This document shows positions 16,854 through 25,397 of a stretch of DNA of 64,000 nucleotides, piece by piece. A model generated the notes under the pieces. That model was given only the letters and a program-made list of their open reading frames with translations. It was not told the DNA's origin and did no database searches. Position 1 is the stretch's first letter. Every line of letters starts with the position of its first letter. A program made the position numbers and the translations under genes. The stretch lies in NCBI RefSeq assembly GCF_012769535.1, contig NZ_CP046565.1, forward strand, positions 248,001-312,000. The letters run 5' to 3'. Origin of the DNA: Methylococcus geothermalis. GTDB taxonomy: Bacteria > Pseudomonadota > Gammaproteobacteria > Methylococcales > Methylococcaceae.

Positions 16854-17461
16854 TGGAATCGGGTCCTCGCGTGGCAGGTTTCGCAATAGACCTGGTTGTG
16901 GCAGCGCCCGCAGTCCAGCGTGTCGACCCGCACCGCCAGGCCGTGCAGGGTGCGGTATCCCAGCGGATGATAGCCGGTGCCCATGGTGTCCCTGCGGAAG
17001 TGGCAGTTGGTGCAGTAGGCCAGGTCGAGATGGCACTCCTTGCAGGCGGCCTCGTCCCGGCGCGCGGCCTCGCCATGGTGGTCGACATAGCCGAAGCGGT
17101 GGTCTTCCGGCCAGATCTTGGTCTTGTCGTCGTGGCACAGGTTGCAGCGCCAGGGGCCGCGCTGCTCGGTCACGTGGCAGTCGTGGCAGACCGCCTTGAG
17201 CGGCTCGTTGGAAATCGTGGTGAGCGGCTTGAGCTTGCTTTCGTCGGCCATCGCATTGGGGGCGAAGGAATGGCACAGCATGCAGCTGTCGCCCTCCTCG
17301 TCCATCACCTCCATATGGGCGTTGTGCGGATAGCGGATGTCCGTGCGTTTCTCCCGCTTCTCCCACCACTTGGGGTCCTTGACCGCGTCGGGCAGGTCGC
17401 CGGCGCCGACGAGGGGAGCGAGGACCACGGCCCAGAGCAGAATCAGTAGCAGCCGCGCCAT
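16850..17461 (-). CDS. Heptahaem cytochrome c, small
   Basis: The 203-aa protein has a short signal peptide (MARLLLILLWAVVLAPLVGA) and seven CXXCH sites (CMLCH, CHDCH, CNLCH, CKECH, CTNCH, CGRCH, CETCH), about one haem per 26 residues after cleavage. Such density is typical of haem wires like MtrA-type or Cyt c7-like proteins. Its ATG overlaps the stop of the outer-membrane barrel gene by one base (TGATG), which argues for a barrel-cytochrome complex as in MtrAB/PioAB, although sequence similarity to those cannot be judged by eye. Confidence 0.87.
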   Translation of the reverse strand: MARLLLILLWAVVLAPLVGAGDLPDAVKDPKWWEKREKRTDIRYPHNAHMEVMDEEGDSCMLCHSFAPNAMADESKLKPLTTISNEPLKAVCHDCHVTEQRGPWRCNLCHDDKTKIWPEDHRFGYVDHHGEAARRDEAACKECHLDLAYCTNCHFRRDTMGTGYHPLGYRTLHGLAVRVDTLDCGRCHNQVYCETCHARTRFQ

Positions 17462-18957
17462 CACATCCCCTTCGGTTTGAAGTTGTCGAAGTAATAGATC
17501 ACCTGGACCGCCCCCAGGTACTCGTCGAGGATGCGGGTATACCAGACGTAGCTCCCCGCGACGTTGAGCACGAGATTGTTGCGCAGCATGTAGAAAGCCT
17601 CGATTTCCGCGCCCACCGCCCGGTTGAACCCGTACAGGATCTTGTCCTCGAACCGCAGGGCGGTGTTCACCCGCATCTGCAGCCGGGAATTCACGGTGTG
17701 CGTGCTGCTGAGGTAGAAACTGCTCGCATTTTCGGGCCCCAGGGACATGTAGTCGAACTCGCCGATCAGGCCGAAATTCGGATTGAAAACATAATTCGCC
17801 CCGAGCTCGCCGCCGTAGCCGTCGTAACCCTGGCGGCTCGAAGCGAGGCCGCCGACGTAGTAGTTGAAACCCTTCACCGGCTCGTGCTGGATGCGGGTCC
17901 GAGCCAGGGTCTGCTCGCCCAGCGCGTAGGCGCTGTAGAACTTTTCGCGGAAGGTCAGGATGGGATCGCGCGGCTGGAAGTATTCGTAGGAACTGCGGAC
18001 GCGCACGTCGTTGGTCAGGTCGAGCTGGCCGTTCAGGCGGATGTTCTCGAACGCGTCCCGGTCGGCCCGGTAGGTCCCCAGCACCCCCAGTTCGTAATCG
18101 CTGTTCCGCCAAAGCCCCAGCCTGCCCGCGCCGGTGGTGGCGAAATACAGGCGCTGCAAGGAGCTGCCCCAGGGCTTGGAACCGCCGTAGGCCGAATAGC
18201 TGCCGGCGACCGCGCCTTGCAGGCCGGTATCGCCGATCAGCGCCCCGGCATTCACGTTTCCGCTGGTGTATCCCCCATAGCCGGTATACGGGGAATAATC
18301 GAACGCGCTCTGGGACAGGTCGCGCCAGAAATACTGGTAGCCGCCGCGTACGTCGATCCGGCTCAGCGACGGCCCGTCGCTCCCCCAGCCCCAGTCCGGC
18401 GTCCATTGCGCACGCCCTTCCAGCCCGCCGACGAACTTCCCTTCCACGCTGATCACGTGATCGTAACGGCTGGGATGGCCGGCATAGGCGTCGAAGCCCC
18501 AGCCGTTGCCGTCGGAGGCATAGGCCACGGCGCCACCGTCGACCAGGTACAAACCCAGGTTGTCGGTACGCTGGAAACGCCCCAGCTTGACGCGGGTGTT
18601 CAGCGAGTCGAAACCCTTTTCGACGAAAGCCTGGTACAACCCCGCCACGCCGCCGCCGTCGGGCTGATAACCGGTGCGTGTCACGAATTCCACGGCGCCG
18701 TGCAAATCCTCCCGGGTATTGTCATAAAACCCCTGGCCCCACAGCTCGCCGAACACGTGCGCGTTCTGCAGGGTATAACGGTTGTCGACCTGGACCTTGC
18801 TGCGCAGCGAACCATGCCAGTTGTCGCAGCGGGCTGGGGAGGCACCCAGCCCGCCAAACAGCAGGCAAGCCATCGGCAGGACGGCGCTTCCCCGACGCAA
18901 GGCCCGGGCGGGCCGCAGGCGCACCTCTTTCCCAACACAGCAACGCCGCCGGACCAT
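17461..18957 (-). CDS. Outer-membrane beta-barrel protein (porin-like)
   Basis: The 498-aa product has a signal region, then alternating amphipathic strands rich in Tyr/Trp/Gly, for example VRGGYQYFWRDLSQ, VRSSYEYFQPRDP and YVWYTRILDEYLG, and no haem motif. The final strand ends VIYYFDNFKPKGM. This pattern fits an outer-membrane barrel of roughly 20 or more strands. Start and stop overlap with the neighbouring cytochrome genes (ATGA upstream, TGATG downstream). By analogy with MtrB and PioB it could sheath a cytochrome through the outer membrane, but I do not see a CXXC near its N terminus, so membership of the MtrB family is not established. Confidence 0.75.
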   Translation of the reverse strand: MVRRRCCVGKEVRLRPARALRRGSAVLPMACLLFGGLGASPARCDNWHGSLRSKVQVDNRYTLQNAHVFGELWGQGFYDNTREDLHGAVEFVTRTGYQPDGGGVAGLYQAFVEKGFDSLNTRVKLGRFQRTDNLGLYLVDGGAVAYASDGNGWGFDAYAGHPSRYDHVISVEGKFVGGLEGRAQWTPDWGWGSDGPSLSRIDVRGGYQYFWRDLSQSAFDYSPYTGYGGYTSGNVNAGALIGDTGLQGAVAGSYSAYGGSKPWGSSLQRLYFATTGAGRLGLWRNSDYELGVLGTYRADRDAFENIRLNGQLDLTNDVRVRSSYEYFQPRDPILTFREKFYSAYALGEQTLARTRIQHEPVKGFNYYVGGLASSRQGYDGYGGELGANYVFNPNFGLIGEFDYMSLGPENASSFYLSSTHTVNSRLQMRVNTALRFEDKILYGFNRAVGAEIEAFYMLRNNLVLNVAGSYVWYTRILDEYLGAVQVIYYFDNFKPKGM

Positions 18958-21710
18958 CAGGATTTGCTTCCCGCCTTGCCGGTAAACGCCAGAGATGCCA
19001 CCGGGCGCTTCAGGCGCAACAGCACATAGCCCGCCTCGCCGCCGGAGCCGGCCTTGAAGGCGGCGATCCGCTCGCGCGGCAGCATGCGCCAGCTCCGCCC
19101 ATCCTCGGAATACGCGACCTTGACGCCCTTGATCCGGGTGGCGGCGCCCGCATACGGCAGTTTGATCCAGCCGTTGCCGCTGCCGAAATTCTTCACCGCG
19201 TTGCCGCCGCTCCGGCTCAGGCTCAGGCTGTAGATGTCCGACGCGAGGGCGCCTCCGCCCAGCTTGCCGACCTTGCGACGCTCGGCGGCAGTGGGCTCCT
19301 TGCTGCTCAGTTCCGCCCGGACGCCGTCCAGCAGCAGCTGGTTCAGCGGGGAACCGGGAATGAACAGCGCGGCCCCCTGGACGGAGGCGTGGCCGACCTT
19401 GGCGGAAAAGGTCAGCGACAGACTGCTGTCCCACTGCGCCGTGAGCTTGCCGGCGGCGTCTGCGTCCAGCGAAGCCAGCGTCACGGCCTCGGAGGCCGGC
19501 AGTTTTCTCAGCGGACCGCCGACGGCACGGCTCGTCGCGGCCTTGAGGATCGACATGTCCGGCGCCTTGTGCGTGGCCTCGAGCACTTCCGATACCGTCT
19601 CGGTGATCCTGCCGTCGGACTGCACCTTGTGATAGCCCGATGCCAGCGCCACCACGCCTTCGTCGACGAGGCGGGAATCCGGGATCCTCGCGACCTCGAT
19701 GACCCGGTTGGCGCCCATCAAGCCGTTGGCCGCGACCGCGCCGTTGATCGAGCCGTCCGCCCTGCGGGTATGGCACTCCTCGCAGGCGACCGCCTGTTCC
19801 GCCCGCCGGGTCTGGTGGGTGAAGATGTACTCGTTGCTCTCGGCATAGACGAAGCGCACATCGGCGCTTACGTAGCCTTTGCCCTCGAGCAGGCCGTCGT
19901 AGGCCTGTTTGAGCGCCTTGAAGTCGTTGTAGGTGGACGGCAGGTCGAACTGGCCGCCGGTGACGGTGACCGATCCGATTTCCTGCCCGCTGAGCGGGTC
20001 GACGATGGCCGCCTGACCGTCGCTCTTCATGCGGAACACCGACTGCCTTTCGTAGCGGTACAGCACCCGGCCGCTGCTGCGGTCCTGGACGAAGAACCTG
20101 GCGTTGGGCACATAGGGAATGACCCGCAGCGCCCCGTCCGCGCGCGCCCGGTAGCGGTAGTGCATGGGCAGGTTCTTGCCGTTGTACACCGCCTTGTGGT
20201 TGTGGCAGGCCTGGCAGGCGAGGTCGTCGAAATGCACCTGCACCACCCGGTTGTACGAGTTCGTGGCATAGCCGCGCATGAAGCCCGAGGACTTCCAGCG
20301 CTCGCGGTGGGCGTCCAGCAGCGTGGGCTGGCCCGACGGCAGGGCCGGGTTTTTCGCCGTGCTGTGGCAATACTCGCAATCGGCGGGACCTGGCTGGTAA
20401 TCGAGGTCGTTGCGGATGTCGGCGTCGCCGTTGCCCTTGGGGAAATCGTGGTCGGCGTCGAGGTCGATGTTGGCGTAGGCCGGCTTGTAGTATTGCTTGG
20501 CATGGCAGGCATTGCAGTTGTCGATGATCCGGGTCTCGCCAGTGTCGTCGGTCCAGCTCTTCCCCTTGTGGACGTCGTCCTTGTAGTCGTCGACGGGCTT
20601 TCCGTCCTCACCCAGGGTCTCCGCCGCCTCCGCGCCGAAGCCGTAGAAACCGCGCCGGCTGCTCTTCACCTTGGCATTGATGCGGTTGATGCCGGCACCC
20701 GCCAGATGACACAGCATGCAGTTGTCGTTGCCGGGGAAGCGGCGCATGGGGATCTGGACCTTGCCGTTGTCGTCGAAGGCATCGCGGTTCCAGTGCAGCA
20801 CGGGTTCGCCCGAGTCGCTCAGCACCAGGTCGTAATCCGGCTTGGCGGTCCCCGGCTTGACGGTCCGCTCCACGGTCAGCAGCTGAGCCCCTCCGGCCAG
20901 ATCGGGGCGGACGTCGAGAAACTCGAACATCGCCGAATTCGCATGGCGGAAAAAGCCTTGGGCCACGAACTTGCCGTCCTGCAGCAGGCCCCAGTGATCC
21001 AGGGCGCCGGCCGTGCCATCGCCGTTGCCGCCGAGTCCGCTGGCGGGGAATTTTTTCAAGAGCGAGAAATCGGCGTGGCAGGTCATGCAGTCGGCCTCGC
21101 GCACGCCGCTCTTCTTCCAGTCCCACGGGACCACCTGGCCGTCGCCGTTGCGGTCGTAGTAATCGCCGTCCCAGGCCGGGATCGAACCATCGACGCCCCG
21201 GTCGTAGCGCGTGCCGGCGCGGTCCGACTCCTCCCAGCCGCCGCCCAGATGGCAGGTGCTGCAGGCCCTGACGTAGCCCGCCGCGCCGTAATCGCCGAAT
21301 TCCGCCTCATTGGGATTCGCTTTCCTGGCGAGCGCGGCGGCGGCATTGCCCTGCATGCAGTTGAAGCCGCCGAAATAGCCGGGGCCGACCAGGTGTGGCA
21401 GGCCACGCTTGGCGCCGTAGTCGTCGCGGGTTTCGTCGCGCCCCTGCTCGAAGTGGTAGGCGTGGTTCATCGCGTCGTAGTCGTGGCAGCCGCCGCCGCT
21501 GCCGTTGCCGCAGCTCATCCGGACGCTGTAGGGCCTGCCGCTCTCCAGCACGTGCCGGCCGTCCTCGTCCACCAGCGGGATGGCCGGGTGCATGAGGGTG
21601 CGGTCGAAGGCGTTGGCGGCCTCTCCCGCCACCGCGCTGGACGCGATTCCGAACAGCAGCAACAAGCACCCCGCGGCAGCCCGCCGCGTCCGGCCAGTCG
21701 GCTCCGTCAT
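18957..21710 (-). CDS. Large multihaem cytochrome c (7 CXXCH plus a CX7CH)
   Basis: The 917-aa secreted protein has a signal peptide (about 1-29) and seven canonical sites (CSTCH, CMTCH, CMLCH, CNACH, CEYCH, CQACH, CEECH). An additional CGNGSGGGCH at residues 67-76 has the CX7CH form and is conserved in the paralogue at 22112. The C-terminal third lacks cysteines and looks like a beta-rich domain (VAYSEDGRSW and following). The two paralogues share HPAIPLxDExGRHVLESG, GPGYFGG, WDWKKSGVREADC and KQYYKPxxAN. The start has GGGGAG 6 nt upstream. It overlaps the barrel gene, so it is a candidate surface or periplasmic terminal reductase of the conduit. Confidence 0.88.
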   Translation of the reverse strand: MTEPTGRTRRAAAGCLLLLFGIASSAVAGEAANAFDRTLMHPAIPLVDEDGRHVLESGRPYSVRMSCGNGSGGGCHDYDAMNHAYHFEQGRDETRDDYGAKRGLPHLVGPGYFGGFNCMQGNAAAALARKANPNEAEFGDYGAAGYVRACSTCHLGGGWEESDRAGTRYDRGVDGSIPAWDGDYYDRNGDGQVVPWDWKKSGVREADCMTCHADFSLLKKFPASGLGGNGDGTAGALDHWGLLQDGKFVAQGFFRHANSAMFEFLDVRPDLAGGAQLLTVERTVKPGTAKPDYDLVLSDSGEPVLHWNRDAFDDNGKVQIPMRRFPGNDNCMLCHLAGAGINRINAKVKSSRRGFYGFGAEAAETLGEDGKPVDDYKDDVHKGKSWTDDTGETRIIDNCNACHAKQYYKPAYANIDLDADHDFPKGNGDADIRNDLDYQPGPADCEYCHSTAKNPALPSGQPTLLDAHRERWKSSGFMRGYATNSYNRVVQVHFDDLACQACHNHKAVYNGKNLPMHYRYRARADGALRVIPYVPNARFFVQDRSSGRVLYRYERQSVFRMKSDGQAAIVDPLSGQEIGSVTVTGGQFDLPSTYNDFKALKQAYDGLLEGKGYVSADVRFVYAESNEYIFTHQTRRAEQAVACEECHTRRADGSINGAVAANGLMGANRVIEVARIPDSRLVDEGVVALASGYHKVQSDGRITETVSEVLEATHKAPDMSILKAATSRAVGGPLRKLPASEAVTLASLDADAAGKLTAQWDSSLSLTFSAKVGHASVQGAALFIPGSPLNQLLLDGVRAELSSKEPTAAERRKVGKLGGGALASDIYSLSLSRSGGNAVKNFGSGNGWIKLPYAGAATRIKGVKVAYSEDGRSWRMLPRERIAAFKAGSGGEAGYVLLRLKRPVASLAFTGKAGSKS

Positions 21711-21750
21711 GCGCGATCTCCCCGGTACGCCCGAATGTTACGAGCGCTCG

Positions 21751-22056
21751 TCACCGCCCATGCTCCTCGTAGAACGCGCCCTGTCCCTTTTTTCTGGACA
21801 ACGCCCAGATGGCCAGCGAGCCGACCACCACGATGCAGCTGCCGCAACTGCTGCAGCGTCCCTGCTGGGGAACGGTGCAGTTGGAGGCCACCGCCGCATG
21901 CCCCAGCCCCATGCCCGCCCCGGCGAGCCAGGGCAGGACCTTCCGCACCAGCGGATGGCCGAGCATTCCCGATGCCCGCGGCCATTCGGCCGCGTTCTCG
22001 GTGACCAGCGGACTCGAAGGGCAGCGGAGCTGACTCCGGCGAGACTTGGTATGCAT
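21751..22056 (-). CDS. Small cysteine-rich membrane protein
   Basis: The 101-aa product has a basic N terminus, two hydrophobic segments (VLPWLAGAGMGLGHAAVA and SCIVVVGSLAIWAL) and between them a cysteine cluster, NCTVPQQGRCSSCGSC, with four Cys and no His. It lies between the two paralogous ~920-aa cytochrome genes, 55 nt and 40 nt away. The start has GAGGAG upstream. A copy of the dispersed 20-bp repeat encodes part of its N terminus. I do not recognise a named family; the Cys cluster could bind a metal or cofactor near the membrane. Confidence 0.75.
   Translation of the reverse strand: MHTKSRRSQLRCPSSPLVTENAAEWPRASGMLGHPLVRKVLPWLAGAGMGLGHAAVASNCTVPQQGRCSSCGSCIVVVGSLAIWALSRKKGQGAFYEEHGR
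22011..22030 (+). repeat. Dispersed 20-bp repeat, copy 3
   Basis: GACTCGAAGGGCAGCGGAGC, one mismatch from copies 1 and 2, lies within the N-terminal coding part of the small cysteine-rich membrane protein but in another frame than copy 2. Confidence 0.7.
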
Positions 22057-22111
22057 GTCACGACTCCTCTTGCGATCTTTGAAATTCGGGGCCAAGTCCA
22101 GTGACCGCGGC

Positions 22112-24877
22112 TCAGCCCGCTTTGTCCGCGATGGTCAGGTACAGGGCCGGCTGCTTGATCCGGACCACCACGTAACCGTCGACGTCCCCGCGCGGCCGGA
22201 ATACCAGCAGGTTCTTGCCGCCGACCCTTTGCCAGTTCTTGCCGTTCCCGGAAATCAACACGTTCACCTGGCCGCGGGCCTTCGCCTTGCCGCGATAGGG
22301 CAGCTTGACCAGCGCGGTGCCTTCGATGAGCCCCTGCAGCGTCTTGCCGCTGGCGTCCATGACGGCCACCGAATAGATGTCCGCGACCGGGTTGCCGAAC
22401 CCTTGGCCGACGATCCTCGCGCGGTCCCTTGCCTTCGCCTGGCGGCTCTCCACCCGCCCCCTCAGGATGCCGCCGTAGGCCGCGGTGCGCGTACCCCGCG
22501 CCTGGATCAGGGCGAATTCTCGCAGTGAGCTGTGCCCGACCTTCGAGCTGAACAGCAGCGCCTCCCCGGAAGCGAGGTCCGCCGCCAGCCTTTGCCCCGC
22601 CGCCTCGTCCAGGTCCGCGTAGGACAGCGTCTCGGCGTTGGTCAAAGTCTTGAACTCGTTCTCGACCGTCCGGGCCGTTTCCGACTTGAGGATGGACATG
22701 GACGGGTCGAGCCGGCTGGCGTAAAGCACGTCGGCCACGTTCTCGACGATGCGTCCGTCGTCCTGGACCTGGAAATACGGCATGCCCAGCTCGACGATGC
22801 CGGCATCCACCAGCCTGCGGTCCGGCAGCTTCGCGACTTCGGCCACGTTGGCCTGGCCCAGCAGCCCCTCGGCGGATATCAGCGCGCTGAAGGCCCCGCT
22901 CTGCTTGCGCGCGTGGCAGTCCTCGCACTGCACGGCCTGGGGCGATGGCCGCGTCGCGTGGCTCAGTGCGTATTCGTTGGATTCGACGTAGACGAAGCGG
23001 ACGTCGGGCGCGGCGTAGCCCTTCATCCCCAGCAGGGCGTCGTAGGCCTGTTTCAGCGCCTTGTAGTCGGCGAAAGTCGGCGGCTCCCCGAATTCGTCCC
23101 CGTTCATCGCCACCCGCCCCATTTCCTTGCCGCTGGCGGGATCGAGGATCGCTCCGTACTTTCCGCCGTCCGAACCGCTCCGCTCCTCGATCACGGAAAA
23201 GCGCTCGTAGCGGTTCAACACCCGTCCGCTGGTCCGGTCCCGGACGAAATAGCGGTAGGCCGGCTTGTAGGGGAAGATCTTCAGCCGCCCGCCGTAGCCG
23301 ACCCGGTAGCGGTAGCGCATGGGAAAGGCCTTGCCGTCGTCGGCCAGCTTGGAAATATGGCAGGTCTGGCAGGCGACGACGTCGAGGTGCGTCTGGGTGA
23401 TCCGGTCCAGCGTGTTTTCCGGATAGCCCCGCATGTCGCCGTTGGCTTTCCAGATTTCCCGGTGGGCCTCCAGCACGTTCTTGTGCCCGGACGGCAATGC
23501 CGGCTTCGCCGCCTTGTCGTGGCAATGCTCGCAAGCCGTCGGCGACGGCATGTTGTCGAGGTCGTTGCGGATGTCGTTGTCGCCGTTGCCCTTCGGAAAA
23601 TGGTGGTCGGCATCCAGGTCGACGTTGGCTGAAGGCGGCTTGTAGTACTGCTTGGCATGGCAGGCGTTGCAGTTTTCGATCGACCGCGCCTGGCCGTTGT
23701 CCTCGGTCCAGACGGAGCCTTTGTGCACGTCGGTGCGGAAATCGGTGATCGTGGCGCCATCGGCCCCGGTCCTCATCCTGACTTCCGGCCCGAAGCCGTA
23801 GAAGCCGCGCCGCGAATTGCCGGTCTTGTGGCAATACATGCAGTTGTCGCTGGCGGGAAACCGCAGCATGGGAACCCGGATCTTGCCGGATTCGTCGAAA
23901 GCCTCCCGGTTCCAGTGCAGCTTGGGGTTGCCCTGATCGTCCAGGACGAGCCGGTAATCCGGCGCCGCCGTGCCCGCGCTCGGACTGCGCTCCACCGCCA
24001 GCAGCGCGGCGCCTCCCTCCAAATCGGGCCGCACGTCGAGGAACTCCCAGATCGCAGATGCGGCATAGCGGAAAAAACCGCCCGCGATGAACTTTTCGTC
24101 GCGCAGACGGGCGTAATGTGTGGCCGCGGAATCCGAACCGTCCGCCCCGTCGGCGGCCCCCAGTCGGCTGGCGGAAAATTTCTTCAGGCGGGAGAAGTCG
24201 GCATGGCAAAGCATGCAGTCGGCTTCACGGACCCCGCTTTTCTTCCAGTCCCATGCCACCACCTCGGATGGTCCGGAACCGCCGTACTGCCCCGTCTTGC
24301 CGGCGTCCTGGAACTGGCGGCTGAAATAGTCGCCGTCGAAAGCCTTGACGGCCTCGGCGGACTGCTCGTCATAGCGCACACCGTTGCGGTCGAGCTCGCC
24401 CCAGCCGCCGCCGGCATGGCAGGAGCCGCAGTACCTGACGAGATCGGGTGCGCCGAAATCGGCGAATTCCGCCGCGCCGCCATTGCTCTTCCGGGCCAGC
24501 CAGCCCGGCGCATTGCCGGACATGCAGTTGTAACCGCCGAAATAGCCGGGGCCTGTCAGCTGCGGTAGCCCCAGCTTCGTGCCGAAGCCATCACGGGTTT
24601 CGTCGCGGCCCTGCTCGAAGTGGTAGCCCCGGGTGATCCTGGCGTAGTCGTGGCAGCCGCTGCCCGAGCCGTTGCCGCAGCTGGTCCTGGGACTGTAGGG
24701 CAGGCCGCTCTCCAGCACATGGCGCCCGCTCTCGTCCAGGAGCGGGATGGCGGGATGGAGGACGGCCCGGTCGAAACCGTTGTCCGCCGGCACCTCTCCG
24801 CCATACGACGGATGAATTCCGGCGAGAAGACAGACGGCCCACAGCCATGGGCAGATCTGTAGCCGGTGAATCCGCAT
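22112..24877 (-). CDS. Large multihaem cytochrome c, paralogue (7 CXXCH plus a CX7CH)
   Basis: The 921-aa protein is a paralogue of the one at 18957. It has a signal peptide (to about residue 27), the conserved CGNGSGSGCH (CX7CH, residues 67-76) and seven CXXCH motifs (CGSCH, CMLCH, CMYCH, CNACH, CEHCH, CQTCH, CEDCH). Both keep NCM and WDWKKSGVREADCM, so the whole fold is shared. I chose the ATG at 24877 with GAGG nearby; an in-frame ATG at 24895 is possible. Upstream are a doubled operator (202 bp) and a Fur-box-like sequence. The two copies may be isoforms in one complex or differ in substrate. Confidence 0.88.
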   Translation of the reverse strand: MRIHRLQICPWLWAVCLLAGIHPSYGGEVPADNGFDRAVLHPAIPLLDESGRHVLESGLPYSPRTSCGNGSGSGCHDYARITRGYHFEQGRDETRDGFGTKLGLPQLTGPGYFGGYNCMSGNAPGWLARKSNGGAAEFADFGAPDLVRYCGSCHAGGGWGELDRNGVRYDEQSAEAVKAFDGDYFSRQFQDAGKTGQYGGSGPSEVVAWDWKKSGVREADCMLCHADFSRLKKFSASRLGAADGADGSDSAATHYARLRDEKFIAGGFFRYAASAIWEFLDVRPDLEGGAALLAVERSPSAGTAAPDYRLVLDDQGNPKLHWNREAFDESGKIRVPMLRFPASDNCMYCHKTGNSRRGFYGFGPEVRMRTGADGATITDFRTDVHKGSVWTEDNGQARSIENCNACHAKQYYKPPSANVDLDADHHFPKGNGDNDIRNDLDNMPSPTACEHCHDKAAKPALPSGHKNVLEAHREIWKANGDMRGYPENTLDRITQTHLDVVACQTCHISKLADDGKAFPMRYRYRVGYGGRLKIFPYKPAYRYFVRDRTSGRVLNRYERFSVIEERSGSDGGKYGAILDPASGKEMGRVAMNGDEFGEPPTFADYKALKQAYDALLGMKGYAAPDVRFVYVESNEYALSHATRPSPQAVQCEDCHARKQSGAFSALISAEGLLGQANVAEVAKLPDRRLVDAGIVELGMPYFQVQDDGRIVENVADVLYASRLDPSMSILKSETARTVENEFKTLTNAETLSYADLDEAAGQRLAADLASGEALLFSSKVGHSSLREFALIQARGTRTAAYGGILRGRVESRQAKARDRARIVGQGFGNPVADIYSVAVMDASGKTLQGLIEGTALVKLPYRGKAKARGQVNVLISGNGKNWQRVGGKNLLVFRPRGDVDGYVVVRIKQPALYLTIADKAG

Positions 24878-25078
24878 TCGTTGTGCCTCGCTCATTCGTC
24901 CAATGCCGTGGGCGCCGTTGCCGGCGCGCGGCTGCTTCTTTTCCCATCGCCCAGGGATGCCGGCGATGCCGTTTTCCCTGGGGTGCGAGAAGAGGAAGCA
25001 AAATGCGAACCATTCCAGACAGTGTTTCAAAATCAGACACCCCGGCGACTCGGACGGAACCCCATGCCGGCCGGATAA

Positions 25079-25108
25079 GTGATTTCACACGCCAATGAGT
25101 GAAATCAC
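25079..25108. promoter_or_regulatory. Doubled palindromic operator, site B
   Basis: GTGATTTCAC (25079-25088) and GTGAAATCAC (25099-25108) are 20 bp apart and lie 202 bp upstream of the 921-aa cytochrome start. Same design as sites A, C, D and E. Confidence 0.75.
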
Positions 25109-25261
25109 GCAAGCGCTGGCGAGGGGACCGAAGCTCGATCGTCGTCCACGATGGCCACGGTCGCGCTTCCCGCCGCGAAACCGCAACGGCGGAAAACGAG
25201 AGCCCCCGTGGAAGAAAGCCGCGGAACCGGCGTCCGCAACCCCACCGCCATCGCTACAAAT

Positions 25262-25280
25262 GATATTGATTCTCATTTTT
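25262..25280. promoter_or_regulatory. Fur-box-like sequence
   Basis: GATATTGATTCTCATTTTT matches the 19-bp Fur consensus at 14 positions by my count. It lies about 385 bp upstream of the 921-aa cytochrome start and just beyond the terminator of the preceding gene. Iron control of the haem-rich operon is plausible but the distance is long. Confidence 0.45.
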
Positions 25281-25312
25281 CAGATCAACCGGAACCCGCC
25301 GGCTTTTTGAGT

Positions 25313-25342
25313 AAAAAAGCCGGCGTCATTTCCGGCGCCGGC
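25313..25342 (-). terminator. Rho-independent terminator after the 8-haem cytochrome
   Basis: Read on the minus strand, GCCGGCG ... CGCCGGC forms a strong stem followed by six T. It lies 56 bp past the stop of the cytochrome gene at 25398. Confidence 0.85.
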
Positions 25343-25397
25343 TTGCGGAGTCCCGGGCAGGCCCGACGGGGCCGCCCGGAGATTGGGACGGGAAAGC

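Larger units (their letters stand above)
24878..25397. other. Regulatory gap between cytochrome genes
   Basis: This 520-bp gap holds the doubled operator B, a Fur-box-like sequence and the terminator of the 8-haem cytochrome gene. I see no gene in it. Confidence 0.6.

Noticed and set aside
17461-18957. Assignment of the barrel as MtrB/PioB
   Set aside because: Gene order suggests it, but I cannot see the typical N-terminal CXXC or any sequence signature, so I kept a general porin-like call.
18678-22004. An 1108-codon plus-strand frame across the barrel and cytochrome genes
   Set aside because: It covers three real minus-strand genes with clear starts and overlaps and has no recognisable domain.
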